Of a DNA stretch of 40,114 nucleotides, positions 26,153-33,779 are shown piece by piece (the first letter of the stretch is position 1; each line of letters starts with the position of its first letter). This stretch comes from Thiocystis violacea (GTDB taxonomy: Bacteria; Pseudomonadota; Gammaproteobacteria; Chromatiales; Chromatiaceae), in the NCBI RefSeq assembly GCF_016583565.1, contig NZ_NRRF01000047.1, forward strand, positions 1-40,114, read 5' to 3'. Both the position numbers and the translations under genes were made by a program. Under the pieces are notes generated by a model that was given only the letters and a program-made list of their open reading frames with translations, ran no database searches and had not been told where the DNA came from.

Positions 26153-26365
26153 TCACCAATCCTCTGGTGGCAGCGCAAGCTTGCCAATGGCCGCGAGACG
26201 CGCACGCCGCTCCTTGGCGATCTTGCGGACCTGGCCGACCCCGGGCTTGAGCTCGATGGCGGCGGCGATGGCTTCCTCCACAGTGGCGGCCTTGCGTGCC
26301 TGATTCGGCGCACTGGCAAACTGAGGCCTATGGGGCTCTGAGAGAATGTCTTCGGCGTTGCTCAT
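26153..26365 (-). CDS. Small hypothetical protein, 70 residues
   Basis: Not recognised. The protein begins MSNAEDILSEPHRPQF and has a helical basic C-terminal half (ATVEEAIAAAIELKPGVGQ and KIAKERRARLAAIGKLALPPEDW), so it could be a small nucleic-acid-binding or antitoxin-like protein. GGAG lies six bases upstream of the ATG, which supports a real gene. It is on the same strand as the nar operon, about 500 bases upstream. Confidence 0.5.
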   Translation of the reverse strand: MSNAEDILSEPHRPQFASAPNQARKAATVEEAIAAAIELKPGVGQVRKIAKERRARLAAIGKLALPPEDW

Positions 26366-27076
26366 GGTTGCTCCGGCGCTGGCCGAGGACTGACGGGGCT
26401 CGGCGTTGAGGGTATCGATTGTCCCCGCCTGTCCCGCAGGAAACGCGCCAGCTTGCAGGCGAAGACCGGCACCTTGCCGCCTGGGTCATCCGTTGCGGCG
26501 GCTCGCCGGGCGGAGTCGTCCGCTCACGGGCTGGAGCCGGCCGTTTCTCCGGGCCAAAGTGTCCCAGCGAACTCCTGGCAAAGGACCCTTCTGTCTCAAC
26601 CACCCGGCTCAGCGCGGGCGGACTCCCACCTGCCGGCCCCCGACGAGGTGCGCACGTCGAGCATTCGGCCCGCGCGCGGAAGACCCCGGATCGGCAAGTG
26701 CGCTTCCAGTCTCCGACCTGGTCCGAGATAGAGCTGTCGTGCACCCTGGAGCGGTAACGTAATGGCAGACGGACGCTCGGTCTTCGTTCGGCGGCGCGAC
26801 CGCGCCGCCCCCAGCGGCTGATCCATTGCAGGAACGGAATAGACGGCATTGATTGTGCAAATGACTCAAGCCAGCCGTCCCACGAATAGGCCGGCTGCGT
26901 CGGCGTCCGCGATCGCCATCGATCAGCGTGCGGCCCTCTTCCTCCTAATCCATGAGAAGCAGCGGCGAGCCCAGTGATAGGGCCATCCATGGCCTGGACC
27001 GGAAACGCAATCAATCCGCCCTGCCCTGGAACGGTCGCCAGTCTATTGGATCCATTACGAACCGGAGAGATCAGAC
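26366..27076. other. Intergenic region before the FNT gene
   Basis: About 700 bases. Several open frames cross it on both strands, but they have Arg/Pro/Ser-rich compositions typical of non-coding GC-rich DNA and no recognisable domain. No operator or promoter could be assigned with confidence. Confidence 0.4.
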
Positions 27077-27886
27077 ATGTCCTACATCGCGCCCTCGGAA
27101 TTCGGCATGAAGATGGTTGAGGCGGGTGAAAAGAAGATCAAAATGGGAACCAGGGATTGCCTGATCAGGGCCTATCTGGGAGGTGCCATTCTGGCGCTTG
27201 CAGCGGTCATGGCAGTCACCGTCACCGTTCAGTCAGGCTCCGCGCTCGCCGGCGCCATTCTGTTCCCCATTGGATTCTGTATGCTCTATCTGATGGGTTT
27301 CGATCTGCTGACCGGCGTCTTCGTGCTGACACCGCTCGCCTGGCTGGACAAACGCCCCGGCATCACGATTTGGCGCGTTTTGAAACATTGGGGCTTTGTC
27401 TTTGTCGGGAACTTCGCGGGCGCATTGACCACTGCGGTGCTCATGGCCATCGTTTTCACCTTCGGGTTCTCGATCGAGCCCGGGGAGGTTGGTCAGAAGC
27501 TCGCTCATATCGGCGAGGACAGGACGATCGGCTACGCACAATATGGCGCGCAAGGCTGGTTGACCATCTTCATCCGGGCCTGCCTCTGCAACTGGATGGT
27601 CTCGCTGGGCGTCGTCGGCGCCATGATATCCACGACCGTCACCGGGAAGGTCCTTGCCATGTGGATGCCGATCTTCCTCTTCTTCTACATGGGCTTCGAG
27701 CACTCGATCGTGAACATGTACCTCTTTCCATCCGGGCTGATGATGGGCGGCAACTTCACGATCATGGATTATCTCCTCTGGAACGAATTTCCGGTCGTCC
27801 TCGGAAATCTGGTTGGCGGTGTATCACTGACAGGTCTGACGGTCTATACGACGCATGTCAAGACCGCACCTGAGCACATTTTCTAG
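27077..27886 (+). CDS. Formate/nitrite transporter (FNT) family channel
   Basis: FNT proteins are pentameric inner-membrane channels for nitrite (NirC), formate (FocA) or hydrosulfide. The 269-residue length, six hydrophobic segments and the family motif GFEHSIVNMYLFPSGL with its central-pore His environment support the call. RBS GGAGAG lies eight bases before the ATG. The nearby nar genes favour nitrite as substrate, but the sequence does not exclude formate. It is divergent from the nar operon, about 1.4 kb away, and appears to be a single-gene unit followed by a strong hairpin at 27972. Confidence 0.92.
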   Translation: MSYIAPSEFGMKMVEAGEKKIKMGTRDCLIRAYLGGAILALAAVMAVTVTVQSGSALAGAILFPIGFCMLYLMGFDLLTGVFVLTPLAWLDKRPGITIWRVLKHWGFVFVGNFAGALTTAVLMAIVFTFGFSIEPGEVGQKLAHIGEDRTIGYAQYGAQGWLTIFIRACLCNWMVSLGVVGAMISTTVTGKVLAMWMPIFLFFYMGFEHSIVNMYLFPSGLMMGGNFTIMDYLLWNEFPVVLGNLVGGVSLTGLTVYTTHVKTAPEHIF

Positions 27887-27971
27887 CCGACTGAACGAAC
27901 CGGATAGCCGTCGACTCAACGACGCGTCCCGCACACGACTGAAAGCCGCGAGCAAGGAATCCTGGGTACTC

Positions 27972-27996
27972 GTGACACCGCTCAGCGGTGTCACGG
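27972..27996. terminator. Strong hairpin after the FNT gene
   Basis: Perfect 11-base arms CGTGACACCGC and GCGGTGTCACG around TCA, about 85 bases past the FNT stop. There is no T-run, so it may act as an mRNA 3'-end stabiliser, a bidirectional barrier or a protein-binding palindrome. The remainder of 27887-28269 has an open frame on the minus strand (to 28331) that overlaps the next gene and shows no recognisable family; it is not called. Confidence 0.45.
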
Positions 27997-28269
27997 ATGC
28001 CAGGGCGCCGTGCGCCACGGACGCTCGCGGCAAGACAAGCCTCAGCCAAGGGATCGATGAATCGGATCCGCCGCATGCGTTGTTGCGCGAAGGCCCGCGC
28101 CAGCGGATCGCCAAGGCTGTCGAGGCGGACCTCGCGAGTTCCATGGAAGGCGTTGCCGAGCAGGCCTTGGAGGACGGACGCCACCCGGTGGCGCGCAATG
28201 GCTACCTGCCCGGGCGCGTGGTGCAGGGAGACAGGCAGTGGCGAGATCTGATGCAGTCCCTGACGCCGC

Positions 28270-28704
28270 TCAATGGCTTGTCGCCAATCGCAGCGGTATC
28301 CCCTCGCGATCGAACGCAATGTAGCTCGCAATCTGACCGCCGCGGACGGTCTCGACCATCCGTTCGAGCGCCTGATCGATCGCGAGCGGCGTGGGCGGTC
28401 GGTTGCCGATCCCCGGCAGTGCGGCGGCGAAGATGACCGCCCAGTCGTCGATGTGCGCCTCGGCTTCGCTCGCGAATGCCTCGAAGCCGGCGATCTCGTG
28501 CAGGCCTCTGTCCACGCAGACGACAGGCGCCAGATGCCCGCCCTGGCCGGCTGCGTAGGACGCGGCCTGCTCCGGGGTGTGGTCGGCGGGAAGCTCGTTG
28601 CGTGTGAACACGAAGAGCAATTGCTGAGGCTCGGCTTGTCTCCGAGCCAGTTTCAGGAAATCGTCGAAGGACGTCAGTTCTAGTCCGGTCTTCATCTGTG
28701 CCAT
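28270..28704 (-). CDS. Conserved small protein sometimes labelled ribonucleotide reductase subunit alpha
   Basis: A soluble 144-residue protein beginning MAQMKTGLELTSFDDFLKLA, with LLFVFTRNELPADHTPEQ and a C-terminal segment LERMVETVRGGQIASYIAFDREGIPL. This pattern matches a widespread proteobacterial family of about 140 residues that databases often annotate as ribonucleotide reductase subunit alpha. It has none of the NrdA active-site features and is far too short, so the label should not be taken as function. AGAGGC precedes the ATG. It lies downstream of the CysB-like regulator on the same strand, 268 bases away. Confidence 0.75.
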   Translation of the reverse strand: MAQMKTGLELTSFDDFLKLARRQAEPQQLLFVFTRNELPADHTPEQAASYAAGQGGHLAPVVCVDRGLHEIAGFEAFASEAEAHIDDWAVIFAAALPGIGNRPPTPLAIDQALERMVETVRGGQIASYIAFDREGIPLRLATSH

Positions 28705-28972
28705 AGCCTCTTCGTCTCAGCCAAACTGGCGACGATGAATTCGCCGCGTGCTCACCCAGGCGTTCAGCACAAAACAGACCATCGATCGAGGGAATACCCT
28801 CAGCACCGGCACGCGGTACGGACGGGACGATTTCGGGACGTCCGACAGCGGCTCGGGGCCTGTTGGCCGGCACAAAATGGCCCGGGGATCGAACGGCGGC
28901 GCGACACTTTGTCGCATCCGCTCGCGGTCGAGCCCGGTCGCTCGGCGAGGGAAGGCGCGCGGCCGACAGCCG

Positions 28973-29893
28973 TCAGGCGGCGGCCTTCGCACGATCGATG
29001 GGGCTGCTCGTGTGGGCCTTGAAGCTGTCGATGAAGTGTTGATGGTATTTGCGCAGGTGCTTGTCCCGCGCATAGGCGATCTTGGTCACTTCCCAGGGAA
29101 AGAGCGCGCTGAGATCCCGCATGCCGAGATCGACGTCCTCCTTGGGCTGGTAGGCGAGCGTGGCGATGATGCCGACGCCGAGCCCCTCGCGGACATAGGT
29201 CTTGATGACGTCCGTGTCGGCGGCGCTCAGGACCACCCTGGGGCGCAGTCCGGCCTTCGCGAAGGCGTCGCTGAAGCTGCCCCGCCCGGTGAACCCGAAG
29301 ACGTAGGTGACGAGCGAGTGCTCGCACAGACTGGCGAGGGTCAAGGGTTCCACGTCCAGCAGGGGGTGTGTGCGCGGCGCGATCAGTCCCCGGTTCCAGC
29401 GATAGCAGGGAATGGCCTGAAGACCGATCTCATCGCCGAGCGCCTCAGTGCAAATGGCCAGATCCACGCGATCGCGCAGGACCAGATCCACCAGTTGACC
29501 CGGTGTCCCCTGATGGATCTGTAGCTCCACCTCCGGATAGGCACTGGCGAAGCGCCGGATCACTGGCGGCAGCACATAGCGCGCCTGAGTATGGGTCGCG
29601 CCCAGCCGCAGAACACCGCTCGCCTCCTCGACGTGATCGCGTCCCACCGCGAGGATATTGCCGGTCTGACGCAGCGCCTCTTCCGCGTAGCGCGCGACCT
29701 GCCCGCCCACCTCGGTCAGCCCGACCAGACGCTTGCCCTGACGCGCGAACAGGGGCGCGCCGATCTCCCTCTCCAAGTGCTTGAGATGCTGGGTCACGGC
29801 CGACTGCACCAGGTGCAGCCGCTCGGCCGTGCGGCTGACGTTGAAGTGCGTGTCGACCAGCGTCACCAGGGATCGGAGTTGGCGCAGCTCCAT
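28973..29893 (-). CDS. LysR-type regulator, CysB/Cbl group
   Basis: A 306-residue LysR-type transcription factor. The N-terminal winged helix-turn-helix reads NVSRTAERLHLVQSAVTQHLKHLEREIG (residues about 18-45), followed by a linker helix and the two-lobed effector domain. Segments such as GATHTQARYVLPPVIRRFA, HQGTPGQL and FPWEVTKIAYARDKHLRKY are typical of the CysB/Cbl group, whose members respond to acetylserine or sulfate and activate cysteine genes. It is transcribed divergently from a CysJ-type flavodoxin and cysH, across 137 bases containing a palindrome at 29915, the usual arrangement for an LTTR and its targets. Whether it is the global CysB or a local copy cannot be told. Confidence 0.92.
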   Translation of the reverse strand: MELRQLRSLVTLVDTHFNVSRTAERLHLVQSAVTQHLKHLEREIGAPLFARQGKRLVGLTEVGGQVARYAEEALRQTGNILAVGRDHVEEASGVLRLGATHTQARYVLPPVIRRFASAYPEVELQIHQGTPGQLVDLVLRDRVDLAICTEALGDEIGLQAIPCYRWNRGLIAPRTHPLLDVEPLTLASLCEHSLVTYVFGFTGRGSFSDAFAKAGLRPRVVLSAADTDVIKTYVREGLGVGIIATLAYQPKEDVDLGMRDLSALFPWEVTKIAYARDKHLRKYHQHFIDSFKAHTSSPIDRAKAAA

Positions 29894-29914
29894 ATCATTT
29901 CTCGCGATAACGAT

Positions 29915-29927
29915 TGATGAATCATCA
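29915..29927. promoter_or_regulatory. Candidate LysR-type operator in the divergent cys promoter region
   Basis: TGATGA-A-TCATCA is a perfect 6-1-6 inverted repeat in an A/T-rich part of the intergenic region between the CysB-like gene (start 29893) and the flavodoxin gene (start 30031). Dyads with a T-N11-A framework are the usual binding form of LysR-type regulators. It lies just upstream of the regulator's own start, as expected for autorepression. Confidence 0.45.
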
Positions 29928-30030
29928 TTTCATGTCGTGTCACACGCCCGCCTAGACTCTGGCGCAAAGGGGGCAAACGCCCGAACGGCGTCCAGCGTGA
30001 CGCATGACCGATGCCAGGGGATTCCAAACG

Positions 30031-30681
30031 ATGGCGCTGACTCACCTGAATGCCTTGACAAGTCCGTTGGACGACCGGCAGCTACATGCGCTCCAGACCG
30101 CGCTGAAGGAGCTGTCGCCCACCCAGATCGCCTGGGTCAGCGGCTATCTGGCGGGCGTGAGCCGTGACGCGGTTCCCACGGCCGCCGCGCCGACTCCGGC
30201 CGGGACCATCAGCCTGTTCTACGGTTCGCAGACCGGCAACGCCAAGGCGGTCGCGGAGCGGCTCGGCGAGCGATTGCTCGGCCAGGAGCTGGATGTCCAG
30301 GTGCGCTCCATGGGCGACTTCGGCCCGCGCCGGCTGACCAAGGAGCGGCTGGTGCTCTTCCTCGTCAGCACCCACGGCGAGGGCGAGCCCCCCGACAGCG
30401 CCCGGGCCCTGCATGCCTTCATCCATGACCCGCGCGCGCCGCGTCTGGAGCAACTGAGCTACGCCGTCCTGGGTCTGGGAAATTCGAGCTACGAGCACTT
30501 TTGCCGGACGGCGGTCGAGTTCGATCGGCGGCTCGCGGAGCTGGGCGCGCGGCGCATCCTGCCGGTCCAGTGCTGCGATCTGGACTATGCCGCCGACTCT
30601 GAGCGTTGGTCGGCGGATGTCCTGGAGCGGCTGGCCCAGCTCGCTCCAGCCCGGCCGAGCAAGTTGGCGACGCTGGCGTAA
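30031..30681 (+). CDS. Free-standing flavodoxin domain of sulfite reductase flavoprotein (CysJ N-terminal part)
   Basis: Two hundred and sixteen residues align with the N-terminal part of CysJ. First comes the CysJ-like leader LKELSPTQIAWVSGYLAG (residues about 22-39), then an FMN-binding flavodoxin domain with the phosphate loop YGSQTGNAKAVAERL, STHGEGEPPDSA and LGLGNSSYEHFC. E. coli CysJ has about 600 residues and continues into FAD/NADPH domains; here the frame stops and cysH begins 102 bases later. The start ATG 30031 has AGGGG upstream and matches the CysJ start. Presumably it shuttles electrons to sulfite reductase from a separate reductase, or it is a truncated gene. The short gap to cysH implies one operon. 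Confidence 0.85.
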   Translation: MALTHLNALTSPLDDRQLHALQTALKELSPTQIAWVSGYLAGVSRDAVPTAAAPTPAGTISLFYGSQTGNAKAVAERLGERLLGQELDVQVRSMGDFGPRRLTKERLVLFLVSTHGEGEPPDSARALHAFIHDPRAPRLEQLSYAVLGLGNSSYEHFCRTAVEFDRRLAELGARRILPVQCCDLDYAADSERWSADVLERLAQLAPARPSKLATLA

Positions 30682-30783
30682 GTACCTGCTTCCATAGCCG
30701 CGCCGATCAAGTGCTGTGGCTCACCGGCGACCAGATGGGCAACGGCAGCGTCCGGGCGGTGGTGAATCCAGCGGAGGACTTCC

Positions 30784-31503
30784 ATGACTGAGACCAATCT
30801 CGACGCCATCCTGGCCGGCGACCGCGCCGCGCTCGACGCAATCAACCGGCGACTGGAGGCCAAGCCCGCGGAGGATCGCGCGCTCTGGGCCCTGGAGGAT
30901 CTGCCGGAGCGGCACGTCCTCACCTCCAGCTTCGGCACCCAGTCGGCCGTGCTGCTGCACATGCTGACCCTTCTGAAGCCCGACATCCCGGTGATCCTGA
31001 TCGATACCGGCTATCTGTTCGCCGAGACCTACCGTCTGATCGATGAGCTGAACGATCGGCTCGCGCTCAACCTCCAGGTCCATCGGCCCGCGCTCTCCCC
31101 CGCCTGGCAGGAGGCGCGGCTAGGACGGCTGTGGGAGCAGGGCGCGGGCGGTATCGACCGCTACAACTGGATCAACAAGGTCGAGCCGATGGAGCGTGCA
31201 CTGAGCGAGCTGGGAGCCCGTACCTGGTTCGCCGGCCTGCGCCGCGAGCAGGCCCGCAGCCGCGCCGAACTGCCGGTCCTGCGGGTGCAGGACGGCCGCC
31301 TCAAGGTCCACCCCATCATCGACTGGAGCGAGTCGCACGTGCATCGCTACCTGCGCCGTCACGACCTCCCGGACCACCCGCTGCGCGATCAGGGCTACGT
31401 CTCGATCGGCGACGTCCACACCACCGCGCGACTCCTGCCCGGCATGCTGGAGGAAGAGACCCGCTTCTTCGGCCTCAAGCGCGAATGCGGTCTGCATCGA
31501 TAG
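30784..31503 (+). CDS. cysH: Phosphoadenosine phosphosulfate (PAPS) reductase
   Basis: CysH reduces PAPS to sulfite with thioredoxin in assimilatory sulfate reduction. The 239 residues include the PAPS-binding segments TSSFGTQSAVLLHML and DTGYLFAETYRLID, FAGLRREQARSR, and the C-terminal catalytic motif KRECGLHR with the single redox Cys235. The paired cysteines that bind a [4Fe-4S] cluster in plant/bacterial APS reductases are absent, so the PAPS type is favoured. It is the last gene of the flavodoxin-cysH unit under the divergent CysB-like regulator. No cysI, cysN or cysD is in the window. Confidence 0.94.
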   Translation: MTETNLDAILAGDRAALDAINRRLEAKPAEDRALWALEDLPERHVLTSSFGTQSAVLLHMLTLLKPDIPVILIDTGYLFAETYRLIDELNDRLALNLQVHRPALSPAWQEARLGRLWEQGAGGIDRYNWINKVEPMERALSELGARTWFAGLRREQARSRAELPVLRVQDGRLKVHPIIDWSESHVHRYLRRHDLPDHPLRDQGYVSIGDVHTTARLLPGMLEEETRFFGLKRECGLHR

Positions 31504-31808
31504 AACCAGAGCTGACACCAAACATCAGCCAGTCATTGGCCGCAATGCGACACCGGTCTGCCGCTCGTAGCCGCGCTGGATCGTCCAACCTCCCGACAGC
31601 AGAGGCCGGCTCTTCCTCCTCGACGGCAGCACGATCGACGATCGTGCTGTCTGTCATTGCTCGCCGCCCCCGATCGTGCTGCGGCGAGATGGCGCCGTAT
31701 GGATGGTCACGCGTAAGCGCATCGCTCAGAAAGCGACCCTCTTTCCATCATGCATAGAACCGCTTGCGCTCTTCGGTCGCCGTGAACCGAGGCGGGATGA
31801 AGCGCGCG
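31504..31808. other. Intergenic region between cysH and the toxin-antitoxin pair
   Basis: No convincing gene. It contains an interrupted perfect palindrome (31627-31649) and a further copy of its half-site CGATCGTGCTG at 31671-31681. The composition becomes more A/T-rich towards the promoter of the toxin-antitoxin operon. Confidence 0.4.
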
Positions 31809-31837
31809 TTGTCATGACAATGTCTGGCGAATATCAT
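31809..31837 (+). promoter_or_regulatory. Promoter and operator palindrome of the toxin-antitoxin operon
   Basis: A sigma70-type promoter with -35 TTGTCA (31809-31814), a 17-base spacer and -10 TATCAT (31832-31837). The -35 lies inside a perfect 12-base palindrome TTGTCATGACAA (31809-31820), which would suit autorepression by the antitoxin or the toxin-antitoxin complex. The expected start site is about 20 bases upstream of the antitoxin ATG. Confidence 0.65.
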
Positions 31838-31862
31838 GGGGGCTTATCAACCGGAGACATGC

Positions 31863-32153
31863 ATGCCGAAGCCTCAAGCCAGAAGCACGAAGCTCGATCT
31901 GCGGCTCACGCCCGAGGCGAAGTCACGGCTCAGTGCCGCGGCCCGCGAGCGCCATCAATCGGTGAGTCAGTTTGTATTGAGCAGCGCACTGGAGCGCGCC
32001 GACGAGACGCTGGCCGATCGGCAACACTTTGGGCTCAATGCCGAGCGCTGGAGCGCCTTTATGGCCGCGCTCGAGATGCCGCCCCGCGCGCTGCCGCGCC
32101 TTGAGCGTCTCTTACGTGAGCCGACGCCCTTCGATCCGCCCGACTCTGCATGA
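31863..32153 (+). CDS. tacA: Antitoxin, DUF1778 / TacA type (ribbon-helix-helix)
   Basis: A 96-residue antitoxin. The N-terminal ribbon-helix-helix DNA-binding part reads TKLDLRLTPEAKSRLSAAARERHQSVSQFVLSSALERA, the DUF1778 signature. The C-terminal tail (FMAALEMPPRALPRLERLL) is the toxin-neutralising segment in TacA relatives. The ATG at 31863 has GGAG eight bases upstream and lies downstream of the mapped promoter; the ATG at 31836 overlaps the -10 and is rejected. The stop overlaps the toxin start (ATGA). Confidence 0.9.
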   Translation: MPKPQARSTKLDLRLTPEAKSRLSAAARERHQSVSQFVLSSALERADETLADRQHFGLNAERWSAFMAALEMPPRALPRLERLLREPTPFDPPDSA

Positions 32154-32662
32154 CGGCCGGCTTTCGGATCGAGAAGCTGCGGCGCGAGCATCCGCTCGAC
32201 GCGTTCTCGAGCGGCCGTGAGACGCTCGATCGCTTCCTCCTGCGCTATGCCTACACCAATCAGCAGGCCAACGCCTCGCAGACCTATCTCGGTCTGCATG
32301 ATAAGGAGGCGATCGGCTTCTACACCCTCGTGGTGGGTGAGGTGGCCTATGACGATGCCCCGGAGCGACTGACCAAGGGGCTCGCCCGCCATCCCGTGGC
32401 CATCATGCTGCTCGCTCGGCTCGCAGTCGCCGTCACTTGGCAGCGTCGTGGGATCGGCGCGGGCTTGCTCAAAGACGCGATGCGCCGCACGCTCCAGGCC
32501 GCCGAGATTGGCGGTATCCGCGCCTTCGCGGTCCATGCCAAGGACGACGACGCCCGGCGTTTCTACACCCACTTTGGTTTTGCGCCCTCGCCGACCGATC
32601 CGCTTCATCTGTTCGTCCTGGTCAAAGACCTGCGTCGGCTACTCCCTCGCGCGGATCTCTGA
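32150..32662 (+). CDS. tacT: GNAT-family toxin, TacT type
   Basis: A 170-residue N-acetyltransferase. TacT-type toxins acetylate the amino group of charged tRNAs and stop translation. The family N-terminus (EHPLDAFSSGRETLDRFL), the acetyl-CoA pyrophosphate loop (VAVTWQRRGIGAGLL, about 93-107) and the catalytic-Tyr segment ARRFYTHFGF (about 136-145) are present. It overlaps the antitoxin by four bases. No truncation is seen, so the module looks intact. It appears to be an isolated insertion between cysH and the second DUF59 gene. Confidence 0.9.
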   Translation: MTAGFRIEKLRREHPLDAFSSGRETLDRFLLRYAYTNQQANASQTYLGLHDKEAIGFYTLVVGEVAYDDAPERLTKGLARHPVAIMLLARLAVAVTWQRRGIGAGLLKDAMRRTLQAAEIGGIRAFAVHAKDDDARRFYTHFGFAPSPTDPLHLFVLVKDLRRLLPRADL

Positions 32663-32918
32663 TTGCGTCCGTGCTCGCGGCGAGCACGGCGCCGGGAGGT
32701 CGGTTAGACCTTCGGACGGTCAACGACTGCGTCTGCTGAGCTGTTTCGCTGCCGCTGACTGACAGCATTGACCTGACCGCGGAGATCTGACGCTTGGATG
32801 CAGCGCCTGGCGAATTGTCTGCTTACTCGGCCTCTCCGGCCGCTATTCCAAATCCGTCTCTGGCCCGAATTTCGCTTCTTCTCAGGGCGTCCAACACCAG
32901 ATCCAAAGGAGGATCGAG

Positions 32919-33779
32919 ATGTCGCCCATGCTGCCTGAACAAGTCCGGGATCTCCTGCGGCAAGTCCGCTTTCCCGGCCGCTCGCGTGACCTGGTCTCGC
33001 TCGGGTTCGTCAAGAGCATCGCCGTGGAGGGGTCGAGCATCGAGGTCGAGATCACGCCGGACTCGATCAATGCCGAAAAGGTCGCGATCATGGAGCGCGA
33101 GGTCCACGACCTGCTGCGGGAGGCGCGCTTCGAGACGATCGAGATCCACAGCGAGCCGCCCTACGACGACGACTCCCTGCTGCTCGGCGGGGCTTCCGTC
33201 AACCCGCTGCAAGTGGATCTGCGCGAGTATGGTCTGGATCCCATTCCGGATCCCGGACATGGCGGCGCGCCGCACCTGAAGGATCTCCTGGCGGCTGGCG
33301 AGGACAAGGCGGGCAAGCCAGCGAAGTCGAAAGGGCCGCCGACCGAGCCGCCCGAGAACTTCGAGCCGCCGCTCATCGAGGGGCCGCAGGGCAACGCGGA
33401 CCCGACCTATGACGGCCCGATCCCGGTCTTTCAGTGGCAGGTCGATCCCGAGTCGCCCGAGGCGACCACCAACAAGGTCAAGCTCAGCATCGACAGTTGG
33501 AACTATGTCGTCCTCTGGTTGAACCATGCCGAGCAGGATCTGATCTATGCCTCCGTCCATGCCCGGCACTGGATCTACTACAACGGCGAGGCCCGCCCGA
33601 ATCCCGCCGGACGCACCGAAGGCGTCAACCTGGTCTACGACCGCCAACGCGCGGGCGTGGTCGCCATCTATGGCACCGTGAAGGATTTCCGACCCTTCGT
33701 CGAAGCCTTCCGCCGCGCCTATCAGGGGGAAGCGGGCGAACCCGAGTCAGCGGCGGCCGAGGGGGCGGACCGCACCTGA
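32919..33779 (+). CDS. Second Mrp/MIP18-like (DUF59) protein, paralogue of the nar-operon gene
   Basis: A 286-residue protein with the same architecture as the product of 24769-25656: an N-terminal DUF59-like domain (VRDLLRQVRFPGRSRDLVSLG), an unrelated Pro/Lys-rich linker (about 115-165), then the shared C-terminal domain with FQWQVDPESPEA, W(N)YVVLW, DLIYASVHARHW and VNLVYDRQRAGVVAIYGTV-DFRPFVEAF. It also lacks cysteine. A strong AGGAGG lies eight bases upstream of the ATG. It stands alone, downstream of a toxin-antitoxin pair and on the opposite strand to the nar operon. The two copies are clearly diverged, so this is not a recent duplication. The function is unknown; Fe-S or cofactor handling is an inference from the DUF59 part. 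Confidence 0.8.
   Translation: MSPMLPEQVRDLLRQVRFPGRSRDLVSLGFVKSIAVEGSSIEVEITPDSINAEKVAIMEREVHDLLREARFETIEIHSEPPYDDDSLLLGGASVNPLQVDLREYGLDPIPDPGHGGAPHLKDLLAAGEDKAGKPAKSKGPPTEPPENFEPPLIEGPQGNADPTYDGPIPVFQWQVDPESPEATTNKVKLSIDSWNYVVLWLNHAEQDLIYASVHARHWIYYNGEARPNPAGRTEGVNLVYDRQRAGVVAIYGTVKDFRPFVEAFRRAYQGEAGEPESAAAEGADRT

Noticed and set aside
26841..26870. FNR-like box upstream of the FNT gene
   Set aside because: TTGATTGTGCAAAT has one good half-site but the second half does not match, so it is not called as an operator.
26328..27014. Possible 228-residue minus-strand gene upstream of the FNT channel
   Set aside because: Arg/Ser/Pro-rich with no motif, it overlaps the better small gene at 26153-26365 only by its end, and it has no good start. 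It reads as non-coding GC-rich DNA.
27858..28331. Minus-strand frame of 157 codons after the FNT gene
   Set aside because: It looks partly protein-like but overlaps the end of the conserved 28270-28704 gene in another frame, crosses the strong hairpin at 27972 and matches no family I know.
28270..28704. Ribonucleotide reductase alpha subunit
   Set aside because: The database name used for this small family is not supported by any NrdA active-site feature or by length, so it is kept as a conserved protein of unknown function.
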